From NCBI RefSeq assembly GCF_030548175.1, contig NZ_JAUORX010000006.1, positions 62,001 through 126,000 of the forward strand: a stretch of 64,000 bases of DNA. The letters are read 5' to 3'. The notes beneath the pieces were generated by a model, which saw nothing but the letters and a program-made list of their open reading frames with translations, was not told where the DNA came from and did no database searches. Position 1 is the stretch's first letter. Each line of letters opens with the position of its first letter. The stretch is from Cognatishimia sp. 1_MG-2023. GTDB taxonomy: Bacteria; Pseudomonadota; Alphaproteobacteria; Rhodobacterales; Rhodobacteraceae. This document shows positions 27,387 to 35,507 of this stretch, in pieces. The translations under genes were made by a program, and so were the position numbers.

Positions 27387-27731
27387 ATGCTTAAAGGTTT
27401 GGGCCAACTTGGCGATATGGCCAAGATGATGAAGCAAGCACAAGAAATGCAGACCAAAATGACAGACATGCAAGAAGAATTGCATGCCATGACGGTCACC
27501 GGCGAAAGCGGCGCGGGTCTTGTCAAAGCCACCGCATCTGCCAAAGGCGAACTCAAAGCACTCGACATCGACCCATCCATTTTTGTGGCCTCCGAAAAAG
27601 AAGTCGTCGAAGACTTGATCCTCGCCGCCATCAAAGACGCACAGTCCAAAGCCAGCGACAAAGCACAATCCGAAATGGCGAAAATCACCGAAGGCCTCGG
27701 CCTGCCGGCTGATTTCAAAATGCCGTTTTAA
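27387..27731 (+). CDS. ybaB: YbaB/EbfC-family nucleoid-associated protein
   Basis: This small DNA-binding protein (114 residues) forms tweezer-like dimers. MLKGLGQLGDMAKMMKQAQE is the standard start, followed by a Met/Gln/Lys-rich helix, ALDIDPSIF, and the C-terminal GLGLPADFKMPF. The ATG at 27387 has AGGAG 7 bases before it. It sits in the widely conserved dnaX-ybaB-recR order, here separated from dnaX by the PhzF-like gene. Confidence 0.95.
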   Translation: MLKGLGQLGDMAKMMKQAQEMQTKMTDMQEELHAMTVTGESGAGLVKATASAKGELKALDIDPSIFVASEKEVVEDLILAAIKDAQSKASDKAQSEMAKITEGLGLPADFKMPF

Positions 27732-27757
27732 GTTGACGCCAACACCCTTGCTTGTTC

Positions 27758-27793
27758 TTGATATAAATACCTAAACCGCGCCCTTTCGGCGCG
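27758..27793. repeat. TTGATNTAAATACCT word plus small hairpin between ybaB and recR
   Basis: TTGATATAAATACCT (27758-27772) is followed by the hairpin CGCGCC-CTTTC-GGCGCG (27777-27793). The same 15-base word with one change is at 34421-34435, where it opens the longer dispersed element. The hairpin could end or protect the ybaB message. Confidence 0.5.
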
Positions 27794-27828
27794 AAATCCG
27801 GCCCAGAACAAGCAAACGGCATCGCCAA

Positions 27829-28419
27829 ATGAGCAACAGCGACCTCGACACACTCATCGAACTGATGGCAAGACTTCCGGGCCTCGGCCCCCGGTCTGCC
27901 CGCCGCGCTGTGCTCTATCTCATTCGCAAGCGCGCCCGCCTGCTGACACCACTGGCGGATGCTATGCAACAGGTCGCAGCCACAGCGCGCGAATGCCTAA
28001 ACTGCGGTAACGTGGGCACCTCAGACATCTGCGACATCTGCGACAGCGAGAAACGCGCCAACGGTGAACTCTGCGTCGTCGAAGATGTCGCCGACCTTTG
28101 GGCCATGGAACGCGCCAATGTCTTCAAGGGCCGCTATCACGTGCTGGGTGGCACCCTTTCTGCCCTCGATGGCGTTGGTCCCGAAGACCTCTCCATTCCC
28201 CGCCTCGTGGACCGCGTGACCAGCGAAAACATCACCGAAGTGATCCTCGCCCTCAACGCCACAGTCGATGGCCAAACAACCGCGCATTACATCGCGGATC
28301 AATTGGACGGGCAGGTCAAACTTTCCTCCCTCGCGCAAGGCGTCCCAATCGGCGGCGAGCTTGACTACCTTGACGAGGGAACGATCACTGCAGCCCTCAG
28401 CGCACGAAAACCGGTGTAA
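27829..28419 (+). CDS. recR: Recombination mediator RecR
   Basis: RecR works with RecF/RecO to load RecA on gapped DNA. It has 196 residues: an N-terminal helix-hairpin-helix ([20 protein letters not shown]), a zinc finger [16 protein letters not shown], and a Toprim domain ([20 protein letters not shown]). The end, [19 protein letters not shown], is the typical RecR C-terminus. It is the last gene of the dnaX group. Confidence 0.97.
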   Translation: MSNSDLDTLIELMARLPGLGPRSARRAVLYLIRKRARLLTPLADAMQQVAATARECLNCGNVGTSDICDICDSEKRANGELCVVEDVADLWAMERANVFKGRYHVLGGTLSALDGVGPEDLSIPRLVDRVTSENITEVILALNATVDGQTTAHYIADQLDGQVKLSSLAQGVPIGGELDYLDEGTITAALSARKPV

Positions 28420-28516
28420 AACCCCAAAAATCTGCATATTCAAAATGCTTATTTCGGGAATTCTCTAAATCTGCCCCCAATGACACTTTGCCTCCGAACC
28501 CCAAACCGGAGGCCCT

Positions 28517-29182
28517 ATGTCCCTGATCCCAACACGCGCTTGGCGCACACCATTCCTGCTATTCCTGATCATCCTGCTACCACTTGCAACCTCAGCCATG
28601 CGCACTCAATGGATGATGACAACCACCCCAGACACTGTGGGTGACCCAAACTTCCTCCACTTCCTAGAGCTCCCCCTGCCCATTCTTTCCCACATGATAG
28701 GCGGCAGCTTCTTTTGCCTTGTCGCGATCCTACAATTCACGCCAGAAATTCGTAATTCGCTTGGTCTATGGCACAGACGCATTGGCCGCTTCGCTGTCTA
28801 TGCAGCCATGGTCGCCGCCCTATCCGGTGTTTGGATGGTCATCTATTATCCCGCAAATCCAATGACGCACCCTGCAATGTCCATCGGGCGATTTATCTTT
28901 GGCTGCCTCATGGCACTCGCAATAATCCAATCGATGATTGCTGTAGGCCGTCGCGATTTTACCAACCACCGCGCTTGGATGTTTCGCACATTTTCCATCG
29001 CGACCGCAGGCGCCACACAGGGTATCTTGATCCTCGCAACAAACGCTATAACAGGGATCATGACTGCAGATTCTATTGCGATCATGGCTTGGGCTGGCTG
29101 GATCATCAACAGCACCGCAGCAGAGATTCTGATCCGCCGCGCAAACCGCACGGCACCCTACAGAGCCCCAAAATACGCATAA
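28517..29182 (+). CDS. DUF2306-type membrane protein 1
   Basis: This 221-residue integral membrane protein has about six predicted helices. Conserved elements are HMIGGSFFCLVAILQF followed by LWHRRIGR, and the later NHRAWMFRTFSIA, which place His/Arg residues at membrane edges as in DUF2306 proteins. Function is unknown in the family. A second member, recognisably homologous, starts 71 bases downstream, so this is a tandem duplication. The start has GGAGGCCC before it. Confidence 0.8.
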   Translation: MSLIPTRAWRTPFLLFLIILLPLATSAMRTQWMMTTTPDTVGDPNFLHFLELPLPILSHMIGGSFFCLVAILQFTPEIRNSLGLWHRRIGRFAVYAAMVAALSGVWMVIYYPANPMTHPAMSIGRFIFGCLMALAIIQSMIAVGRRDFTNHRAWMFRTFSIATAGATQGILILATNAITGIMTADSIAIMAWAGWIINSTAAEILIRRANRTAPYRAPKYA

Positions 29183-29253
29183 GCGAAATGCCAATTTCGC
29201 CAATTCCCCAAGGCGGCGCAGTCGTGCGAATGCTAAAGCAGAAAGGATCAACC

Positions 29254-29940
29254 ATGTCGCACCCACCTGCAACGCCGCCACGCTGGCGCACCCCTACATT
29301 GCTGCTCTTGCTCTTTGCGCTGCCTATCTTTGGGTCGGTCTACCGCCTGTTCACCCTGGCATTCGCGCAAATCACCGGACTGGTTGATCCTACAATCGCG
29401 CATATCGCATCCAACCCGCTCCCCATGGCCCTCCATGCGGCTGGCGGCGCGATCTTCTGCACCCTCGGCGCCTTTCAGTTCCGCAGCCAACCAACCCCCG
29501 CCGCGCGCAAATGGCATCGATACGCAGGCCGCGTCACCGCAGTGGCCGGGTTCACCTTTGCTCTTTCTGGGCTTTGGTGCCTTTGGGCCTACCCCGCCCA
29601 ATCCGACAGCGCTGCGGCCGTTCTACCCATCCGCGCCATCGCCTGCATCGCCATTGCGGCAACTCTAACCCTTGGCATCAAATCCGCCATGCGCCGCAAC
29701 ATCAAAGCCCATCGCACATGGATGATCCGCACCGTCGCCATCACAGCAGGCCCTGTGACCCAAGCCTACATGCTACTCATCGCTGAAGTGTTTTGGGGTG
29801 GCGCTAGCCAATTCGTCCAAGGCCTTTTGATCCTACTCAGCTGGCTCGTTTCAATCAGCATCGGCGAGTGGATAATCTTGCGCCCCGCCACACACCTGTC
29901 CGAAATGTTCAAGACGCCACACCGTACGACTGCTAAATAA
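29254..29940 (+). CDS. DUF2306-type membrane protein 2
   Basis: This 228-residue membrane protein is homologous to the previous gene: HAAGGAIFCTLGAFQF, WHRYAGR and HRTWMIRTVAI align with HMIGGSFFCLVAILQF, WHRRIGR and HRAWMFRTFSI. I chose the ATG at 29254 (AAAGGATCA before it); the frame is open far upstream through the preceding gene and is not real there. It probably forms one operon with its paralogue and perhaps the VOC gene 25 bases downstream. Confidence 0.8.
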   Translation: MSHPPATPPRWRTPTLLLLLFALPIFGSVYRLFTLAFAQITGLVDPTIAHIASNPLPMALHAAGGAIFCTLGAFQFRSQPTPAARKWHRYAGRVTAVAGFTFALSGLWCLWAYPAQSDSAAAVLPIRAIACIAIAATLTLGIKSAMRRNIKAHRTWMIRTVAITAGPVTQAYMLLIAEVFWGGASQFVQGLLILLSWLVSISIGEWIILRPATHLSEMFKTPHRTTAK

Positions 29941-29965
29941 TCCTCAACAATCACATGAGGCATTT

Positions 29966-30355
29966 ATGATTTTTCGTTACAGCATTCTCTACGTCGATGA
30001 CGTCCCCGCCACCGTCGCATTCTACCAAAAGGCATTCTCACTAGAACTCGGCTTTCTGCACGAAGGTGGCGACTACGCCGAGCTTAAAACCGGCGACACA
30101 AAACTGGCGTTTTCATCAACCGCACTCATGACCCAACTGGGCAAATCCCCGGCAAAAGCCGATCCCAAACACCCGACATTCGAAATCGCATTTGAAATCG
30201 ACGATGTAGCCACCGCCCTAAAAACCGCCCTCGCCGCAGGCGCAACCCTCGTACAAGACGCGCGAGAGGAGCCATGGGGTCAAACCACATCCTACGTCAG
30301 CGATCCAAATGGCTATCTGATCGAAATCTGTTCACCCGTCGCCAACGCAGGCTGA
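29966..30355 (+). CDS. VOC-family (glyoxalase/bleomycin-resistance fold) protein
   Basis: This 129-residue single-domain VOC protein has two beta-alpha-beta-beta-beta units. RYSILYVDDVPATVAFYQKA is the typical first unit, and WGQTTSYVSDPNGYLIEI the typical last strand, with E127-region Glu as a likely metal ligand. Family members are metal-dependent lyases, dioxygenases or binding proteins; the substrate is not visible. Its last 43 bases overlap the end of the convergent AraC-type gene. Confidence 0.87.
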   Translation: MIFRYSILYVDDVPATVAFYQKAFSLELGFLHEGGDYAELKTGDTKLAFSSTALMTQLGKSPAKADPKHPTFEIAFEIDDVATALKTALAAGATLVQDAREEPWGQTTSYVSDPNGYLIEICSPVANAG

Positions 30356-30954
30356 GCTATCTGCGCCCGCAAATCCAGTGACCCGCGCAACATGCGCGGG
30401 CTCACACCGAACCAGCGGCGAAACTCCCGGCTCATATGGGCCTGATCTGAAAATCCACAATCAGCCGCCACATCTGCCAAGGGTCGATCCACCTGCACAG
30501 CGGCCCGCCGTGCCCGCGCCAGCCGCTGCCAGAACACCGGTGCAAACCCAGTCTCTCGGACAACAACCCGCTGCAAACTACGCGCCGCTACCCCAACAGA
30601 CCGCGCCGCCTCGGCTACACTCGCCGCCGACTGCAATGCGTCAATGCACTCTTGCGCCCGTGTTTGTCCCGCCACGGCACTTAATATCTCACCCTCTGCG
30701 ACAAGAGGATCATGCGACAAATCCTGCAAGATTGCCTCATCCACGGCCGCCCCCGGCACCAAACGAAACCCGGTCAACCGCGTACCATATGTCACCGAAG
30801 CCCGCAGTGGCTCCGCCTGCAAAGCCGACAGTTCCCAGACTGGACGTCGGCCCGGAACATCACGCAAAATCAAATCCCGGCACCCATCCGGCAAGATGGG
30901 TGCGGACAATCCGCCCGCCCCCACATGCTGCCACTTTTGCAAAATCACCGACAT
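30313..30954 (-). CDS. AraC-family transcriptional regulator
   Basis: This 213-residue protein has a short N-terminal sensor domain (WQHVGAGGLSAPILPDGCRD) and a C-terminal AraC DNA-binding domain with two helix-turn-helix units: VAEAARSVGVAARSLQRVV and LADVAADCGFSDQAHMSREF, ending FGVSPRMLRG. The sensor resembles that of other short AraC members with unknown ligand. Its stop lies inside the VOC gene on the other strand (43-base overlap), which may link the two. Confidence 0.9.
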   Translation of the reverse strand: MSVILQKWQHVGAGGLSAPILPDGCRDLILRDVPGRRPVWELSALQAEPLRASVTYGTRLTGFRLVPGAAVDEAILQDLSHDPLVAEGEILSAVAGQTRAQECIDALQSAASVAEAARSVGVAARSLQRVVVRETGFAPVFWQRLARARRAAVQVDRPLADVAADCGFSDQAHMSREFRRWFGVSPRMLRGSLDLRAQIAQPALATGEQISIR

Positions 30955-30977
30955 GGCCCCATCCTGCCCGCCAAAGA

Positions 30978-31008
30978 AAAAGCCCGCAACCTTACGGCGC
31001 GGGCTTTT
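30978..31008 (-). terminator. Intrinsic terminator after trcR
   Basis: AAAAGCCCGC and GCGGGCTTTT pair across 11 bases, with T-runs on both strands. It lies 26 bases past the trcR stop on the minus strand, just before the AraC-type gene. Confidence 0.85.
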
Positions 31009-31033
31009 CTGAACTCAATCGCAGTGAAGCAGC

Positions 31034-31789
31034 TTAAGGCTGTTCGTCAGCGTCATCACCTGGCAAGTCAAAGAAGCTGTCCGCATCGGAATAATCTTCT
31101 TTCTTATCGCGTGGATCTTCGCCGTCGTCATCTGAACCGCCCAGCGTAAAGGTCTCCAGACCTTCAATCGCGGCTGGGATGCGTGGTTCTGCTTCCATAC
31201 CAAGCGACTGCTCGGTGGACACCAACTTGCGACGCTCGTCATCGTTCATCACATTGCCATCCGCTGCCGCTTTCGCCGCTGCTTTCTGAACAGCTGCATC
31301 CAGCTCAGACTGCTTACACAGGCCCAGCGCAACCGGGTCGATTGGCTGAATGTTTGCAATGTTCCAGTGTGTCCGCTCACGGATCGCCTGAATGGTCGGC
31401 TTGGTTGTACCAACCAGCTTAGACACCTGACCATCAGTCAGCTCTGGGTGGAATTTCACCAACCACAGAATAGACGCCGGACGATCCTGACGTTTGGACA
31501 GTGGCGTATAGCGTGGACCACGGCGTTTTTCTTCGCCAACTGCGGCTGCGTTGAATTTCAACTTCAGCTTAAACAACGGGCTTTCTTGCGCATTGTCGAT
31601 GTCTTCTTGGGTCAGCTGATTGTTGGCAATCGGGTCAAAGCCCTTAACGCCAGTCGCAACATCACCATCCGCGATGCCTTGCACTTCAAGCTCGTGCATA
31701 CCCACGAAATCTGCGATCTGCTTGAAGCTGATCGTTGTATTGTCAACAAGCCACACAGCGGTGGCCTTCGCCATAATTGGTTTCGCCAT
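31034..31789 (-). CDS. trcR: DUF1013-family cell-cycle transcription regulator (TrcR)
   Basis: This 251-residue protein opens MAKPIMAKATAVWLVDNTTI and has two helix-turn-helix-like stretches: TISFKQIADFVGMHELEVQG and TDGQVSKLVGTTKPTIQAIR. The last 50 residues are very acidic (DDDGEDPRDKKEDYSDADSF). DUF1013 is almost restricted to alphaproteobacteria, and family members are named TrcR, a conserved transcription regulator of the cell cycle. It stands alone, divergent from the RNase T2 gene, with its own terminator. Confidence 0.88.
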   Translation of the reverse strand: MAKPIMAKATAVWLVDNTTISFKQIADFVGMHELEVQGIADGDVATGVKGFDPIANNQLTQEDIDNAQESPLFKLKLKFNAAAVGEEKRRGPRYTPLSKRQDRPASILWLVKFHPELTDGQVSKLVGTTKPTIQAIRERTHWNIANIQPIDPVALGLCKQSELDAAVQKAAAKAAADGNVMNDDERRKLVSTEQSLGMEAEPRIPAAIEGLETFTLGGSDDDGEDPRDKKEDYSDADSFFDLPGDDADEQP

Positions 31790-31921
31790 ATCGGCCTCCT
31801 AAAGCATAGTTTTCCCGTCGTCAGACTTTTGCCTGACGGCATCCTTTGCGGGGATGCGGGTTTCCATTGATGGGGAACTTGAAGCCGATATAGTGCGCCC
31901 AAGGCAAAAAGGAAAGAGTGA

Positions 31922-32560
31922 ATGCGGTTTCTAATGATCTTCCTCAGCATGGTTCTGCTGACATCAAATGCAAATGCCGAGGGCGAACGCGCAGGCGAGT
32001 TTGACTATTACGTCATGGCCCTCAGCTGGTCCCCCAATTGGTGCGCCCTTGAAGGTGACAGCAAAAACTCCCCCCAATGTGACACCCGCGAAGATCACGG
32101 CTGGATTCTGCACGGCCTCTGGCCCCAATTTCACCAAGGCTGGCCAAGCTACTGCCGCACATCAGAACGCGCCCCTTCCCGCAGTATGACAAATGAAATG
32201 GCCGACATCATGGGCACATCCGGCCTCGCGTGGCACCAATGGAAAAAACACGGCGTGTGTTCTGGCCTCTCTGCCCCCGCCTATTACGCACTCTCCCGCG
32301 AGGCATACGAAAAATTCACCCGCCCCGCCGTCTTTCGCAAACTCCAAAGCCAAGTCAGCCTCCCCGCATCGGTCGTCGAGGGCGCTTTCCTAAAGGCCAA
32401 CCCAACTCTCACCAAAGACAGCCTGACCATCACCTGCAAACAAGGCTACATCCAAGAGGCTCGCATTTGCCTTTCCAAAGACCTCACTCCCGTCCCATGC
32501 GGGCGCGACGTAATCAAAGATTGCAGCCTGAAAGACGCGCTGTTTGACCCGGTCAGGTGA
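31922..32560 (+). CDS. Secreted ribonuclease T2
   Basis: This is an RNase T2-family endoribonuclease of 212 residues with a signal peptide (MRFLMIFLSMVLLTSNANA, cleavage near 19). Both catalytic segments are intact: HGLWPQF with H64, and HQWKKHGVC with H105, K109 and H110. Cys residues at 41, 53, 78 and 113 fit disulfides, so it acts outside the cytoplasm, probably cleaving RNA for nutrient use. It is followed 87 bases later by a small membrane protein. Confidence 0.95.
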   Translation: MRFLMIFLSMVLLTSNANAEGERAGEFDYYVMALSWSPNWCALEGDSKNSPQCDTREDHGWILHGLWPQFHQGWPSYCRTSERAPSRSMTNEMADIMGTSGLAWHQWKKHGVCSGLSAPAYYALSREAYEKFTRPAVFRKLQSQVSLPASVVEGAFLKANPTLTKDSLTITCKQGYIQEARICLSKDLTPVPCGRDVIKDCSLKDALFDPVR

Positions 32561-32647
32561 CGATAGGTGACGACAAAACGTCACCTTCCCCAACAATAAT
32601 TTATCCGGCATTCAGAACCGAAATATTATCAGAGCCATTTGTTCCCC

Positions 32648-33028
32648 GTGACCCGTTTCAACACCTATCTGCGCATCTATGAAAACTGGGCCGCCGCTCT
32701 GTTTCTCATCATTGCGCTGATCTTGCCCCGCATCTCTGCGGTTGTGGTTGAATTCATTCCCGGCGTCCAAAGCATGATCGTCTGCACCGGCGACGCCTTT
32801 GTCACCATCACCCTTGGCCCAAATGGCGAACCGCTAGAGGTCGAAGAAAGCGCAGACAACACCTGCACACTCTCTGACGCCGCCGAGCTCACAGCCCCCA
32901 TCACCCCGCATTGGCACGAACTGGCCCGCAGCTACCTGCGCCCCTTCTCTGTCCAAGAGCATAGCCAAACCGCACGCGATACCTTAGCCCGCTTAGAACC
33001 CTCTCGCGCACCTCCTGCCCTAATCTGA
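32648..33028 (+). CDS. Small hypothetical membrane protein upstream of the PepSY gene
   Basis: I do not recognise this gene with certainty. Starting at the GTG at 32648 it gives 126 residues; a TTG at 32639 in the same frame is possible. There is one N-terminal membrane helix (NWAAALFLIIALILPRISAV), then an extracytoplasmic part with two Cys (SMIVCTGDAFVTITLGPNGE and DNTCTLSDA) and a basic end. The helix-CxG-x-Cys layout recalls DUF2946-like proteins found beside metal-uptake genes, but the usual His residues are missing. It ends 37 bases before the PepSY gene and is probably co-transcribed with it. Confidence 0.6.
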   Translation: MTRFNTYLRIYENWAAALFLIIALILPRISAVVVEFIPGVQSMIVCTGDAFVTITLGPNGEPLEVEESADNTCTLSDAAELTAPITPHWHELARSYLRPFSVQEHSQTARDTLARLEPSRAPPALI

Positions 33029-33065
33029 AACCACCTTAACCTTCAGATTTAACAGGATATTCAAA

Positions 33066-34376
33066 ATGACCGATGCAACTGCACCGGCCCCGTCCGCGTC
33101 TTACACGACCGGCGGCGCCTTCTACCGTCTTGTATGGAAATGGCACTTTCTGGCCTCTCTCTACGTTCTGCCTTTTATGGCCATGCTGGCCATCACCGGC
33201 GGTATTTATCTCTACAAACCGCAAATCGAATCCTGGCTCTATGCCGATCAGATGTATGTCGCCCAAGGTGACACCCCCTTCGCCCTTGAAGCCCAAGTCA
33301 CCGCGGTCAAAAACCACTCTGGCCTCACCCGTCTGCGCGGCATCACCAGCTACGATGACCCAACCCGCAGCACCATGATCGAATTTAACGACGCCAACAA
33401 AGTACGTTCCTACGCTTGGGTAAACCCCTACACCGCCGACGTCCTCGGCATCGTGGAGCGCGACGGAATGGCCATGCGCTTGCTCAAAAAGTTCCATGGC
33501 GAATTGCTACTTGGCAAAACCGGTACCAAATTCGTCGAACTCGCAGCCCATTGGGCCATCGTCATGTTCATCACCGGCGTCTACCTCTGGTGGCCTCGCG
33601 GCAACCGCAGCCTAAAACAGGCTGTCACCCCACCCAAAGGCACCCCAAAACAGGGCCGCAGCTGGTGGCGTGAAACCCATCTGTTCACCGGTTTCTTAGC
33701 AACCCTTCTCGTGGTGCCAATCCTGATCACTGGCCTGCCATGGACTGATATCTGGGGCGGCGGCCTGTCCTACGTCCAAGAACAAACCGGCCAAAAATCC
33801 CAATCCCTGCGTTTCAGCCGGTCTGTGCCAAATTCCACAACCACATCTGGCACAACAATCCCTTACGCCGACGTCATCGCTGCGGCAGAATCCCAAGGCC
33901 TCAAAGCCCCTTACGAAATGCGCCCACCCAAAAACGACAAATCCGCATTTTGGATTCGCAGCGCCAGCAAAAACCGCCATGATCAAAATGAGCTAATCAT
34001 CGACCAATACACTGGCGAGGTCCTCAAACGGCACAACTTCACCGATAACCCACCCGTGGCCAAAACCGTATCTTACGGCATTTCCTTCCACCAAGGCGAA
34101 CTCTACGGCTGGCTCAATCTGACCCAAAACACAATCGCCGCAGTTCTCGCTTTTGTCCTGTCTCTCACAGGCTTCGTGGCATGGTGGAAACGCCGCCCCA
34201 GCGGGTCACTTGGCGTGCCAAACGCACCAGAAGCCGCGCTCTCGCCCGCGATGATCATCCTCGTCATAGCCCTGTCACTGCTGTTCCCCCTCGTGGGCGC
34301 ATCGCTCATCGCAGCACTCATTCTAGATTGGCTGATCTTCCGCCACTTCGGCTGGTTCCGCAGCCCACAGACCTAG
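33066..34376 (+). CDS. PepSY-domain transmembrane protein
   Basis: This 436-residue inner-membrane protein of the PepSY_TM group starts with RLVWKWHFLASLYVLPFMAM and has a first helix pair, a periplasmic part with PepSY-like repeats (about 60-120 and 265-320), and helices LAAHWAIVMFITGVYLWWPR, LFTGFLATLLVVPILITGLP and three at the end. Conserved His in the helices (KWHF, AAHW, ETHLF, SFHQGELYGWLN) fit haem binding, as in iron-regulated reductase-like members. Electron transfer to ferric siderophores is a guess for this one. A strong terminator follows. Confidence 0.87.
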   Translation: MTDATAPAPSASYTTGGAFYRLVWKWHFLASLYVLPFMAMLAITGGIYLYKPQIESWLYADQMYVAQGDTPFALEAQVTAVKNHSGLTRLRGITSYDDPTRSTMIEFNDANKVRSYAWVNPYTADVLGIVERDGMAMRLLKKFHGELLLGKTGTKFVELAAHWAIVMFITGVYLWWPRGNRSLKQAVTPPKGTPKQGRSWWRETHLFTGFLATLLVVPILITGLPWTDIWGGGLSYVQEQTGQKSQSLRFSRSVPNSTTTSGTTIPYADVIAAAESQGLKAPYEMRPPKNDKSAFWIRSASKNRHDQNELIIDQYTGEVLKRHNFTDNPPVAKTVSYGISFHQGELYGWLNLTQNTIAAVLAFVLSLTGFVAWWKRRPSGSLGVPNAPEAALSPAMIILVIALSLLFPLVGASLIAALILDWLIFRHFGWFRSPQT

Positions 34377-34383
34377 AACGCAA

Positions 34384-34419
34384 AACAGGCGGCCTCACAC
34401 CTCGGCCCGCCTGTTTTTT
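34384..34419 (+). terminator. Intrinsic terminator after the PepSY gene
   Basis: CAGGCGG pairs with CCGCCTG across a 15-base loop and is followed by six T, 8 bases after the stop codon. Confidence 0.9.
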
Positions 34420-34420
34420 C

Positions 34421-34472
34421 TTGATCTAAATACCTTGGGGGAATTGGCTGAAAGCCAAGGGGGCAAAGCCCC
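34421..34472. repeat. Dispersed intergenic hairpin element, copy 2
   Basis: TTGATCTAAATACCTTGGGG is followed by GAATTGGCTGAAAGCCAA (TTGGCT/AGCCAA inner hairpin) and GGGGGCAAAGCCCC. The order matches the copy at 24545-24591, and the first 15 bases match the word at 27758-27772 with one change. It lies directly after a terminator and 4 bases before the convergent quinone oxidoreductase stop. Confidence 0.7.
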
Positions 34473-34476
34473 AATT

Positions 34477-35463
34477 CTAGCCCGCCACGTTCAACACTAT
34501 CTTCCCAATATGATCACCCGCTTCCATCCGCGCATGGGCCGCCGCCGCATCTGCCAAAGCAAACTCTTGATCCATCACAGGTGCCACACGGCCATTGTCC
34601 AGCAGTGGCCAAACTTTCGCCCGCAACGCCTCGGCGATCTTCGCCTTTGCCAAATCACTCTGTGGCCGCAAAGTTGATCCCGTCACCGTCAAACGCCGCA
34701 TCATGATCTGGGCAAAGTTCAACTCTACCTTTGGCCCTTGCAAGAACGCGATCTGCACCAAACGCCCCTCCATTGCCAAAGCTTTGATATTGCGCGGCAA
34801 ATACGATCCACCCACCATATCCAAAATTAGGTTCGCCCCGCCTTCAGCCTTTAAAACCTCAACGAAATCCGTGTCACGATAGTTCATCGCAACCTCGGCT
34901 CCCAAAGCCTTACAGGCCTCAACCTTGGCCTCGGAACCAGCCGTCGTGAAAACACGCGCCCCAAAAGCACTAGCCAATTGAATCGCTGTCGTCCCAATCC
35001 CAGAAGACCCACCATGCACCAAAAACCGCTCGCCAGCCTTTAGCCCACCACGTTCAAAAACATTGCTCCAAACCGTGAAAAACGTCTCAGGCAAACAAGC
35101 CGCTTCGCGCATCCCCATGCCTGTTGGCACCGGTAAACAATGGGCTGCAGGTGTCAGCACATATTCCGCATACCCACCGCCCGGCAGCAACGCACACACC
35201 GCATCGCCTTCGGCCCATTCCGTCACACCAGCGCCAACAGCGGCAATCACCCCCGAGGCTTCCAACCCCGGCAATGGGCTTGCAGAAGGCGGCGGCGCGT
35301 ATTTTCCGGCCCGTTGCAATGCATCGGGGCGATTCACACCCGCATAGGCCACTTTGATCAGAACTTCTCCCACACCTGGCGTAGGCATGGGTTGCTCGCT
35401 GATGCGCAAGACCTCTGGCCCACCGGGTTCCGTGATTTCAATTGCCCGCATGCGATCGCTCAT
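34477..35463 (-). CDS. NAD(P)H:quinone oxidoreductase (PIG3/Qor-like MDR)
   Basis: This 328-residue medium-chain reductase lacks catalytic zinc. The ATG at 35463 is chosen for its AGGAGG 7 bases upstream; the frame runs open to 35517. MRAIEITEPGGPEVLRISEQ starts the GroES-like part, and LVHGGSSGIGTTAIQLA is the nucleotide site. NRPDALQRAGKYAPPPSASP is characteristic of the PIG3 branch of quinone reductases. It would reduce quinones or similar carbonyls with NADPH. The COQ9 gene upstream (start 36185, stop 35508) is in the same direction, giving a quinone-related pair. Confidence 0.9.
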   Translation of the reverse strand: MSDRMRAIEITEPGGPEVLRISEQPMPTPGVGEVLIKVAYAGVNRPDALQRAGKYAPPPSASPLPGLEASGVIAAVGAGVTEWAEGDAVCALLPGGGYAEYVLTPAAHCLPVPTGMGMREAACLPETFFTVWSNVFERGGLKAGERFLVHGGSSGIGTTAIQLASAFGARVFTTAGSEAKVEACKALGAEVAMNYRDTDFVEVLKAEGGANLILDMVGGSYLPRNIKALAMEGRLVQIAFLQGPKVELNFAQIMMRRLTVTGSTLRPQSDLAKAKIAEALRAKVWPLLDNGRVAPVMDQEFALADAAAAHARMEAGDHIGKIVLNVAG

Positions 35464-35507
35464 GAAAAGCCTCCTCGTCTTCTTAACTGATTTGATAATG
35501 TAACGCC

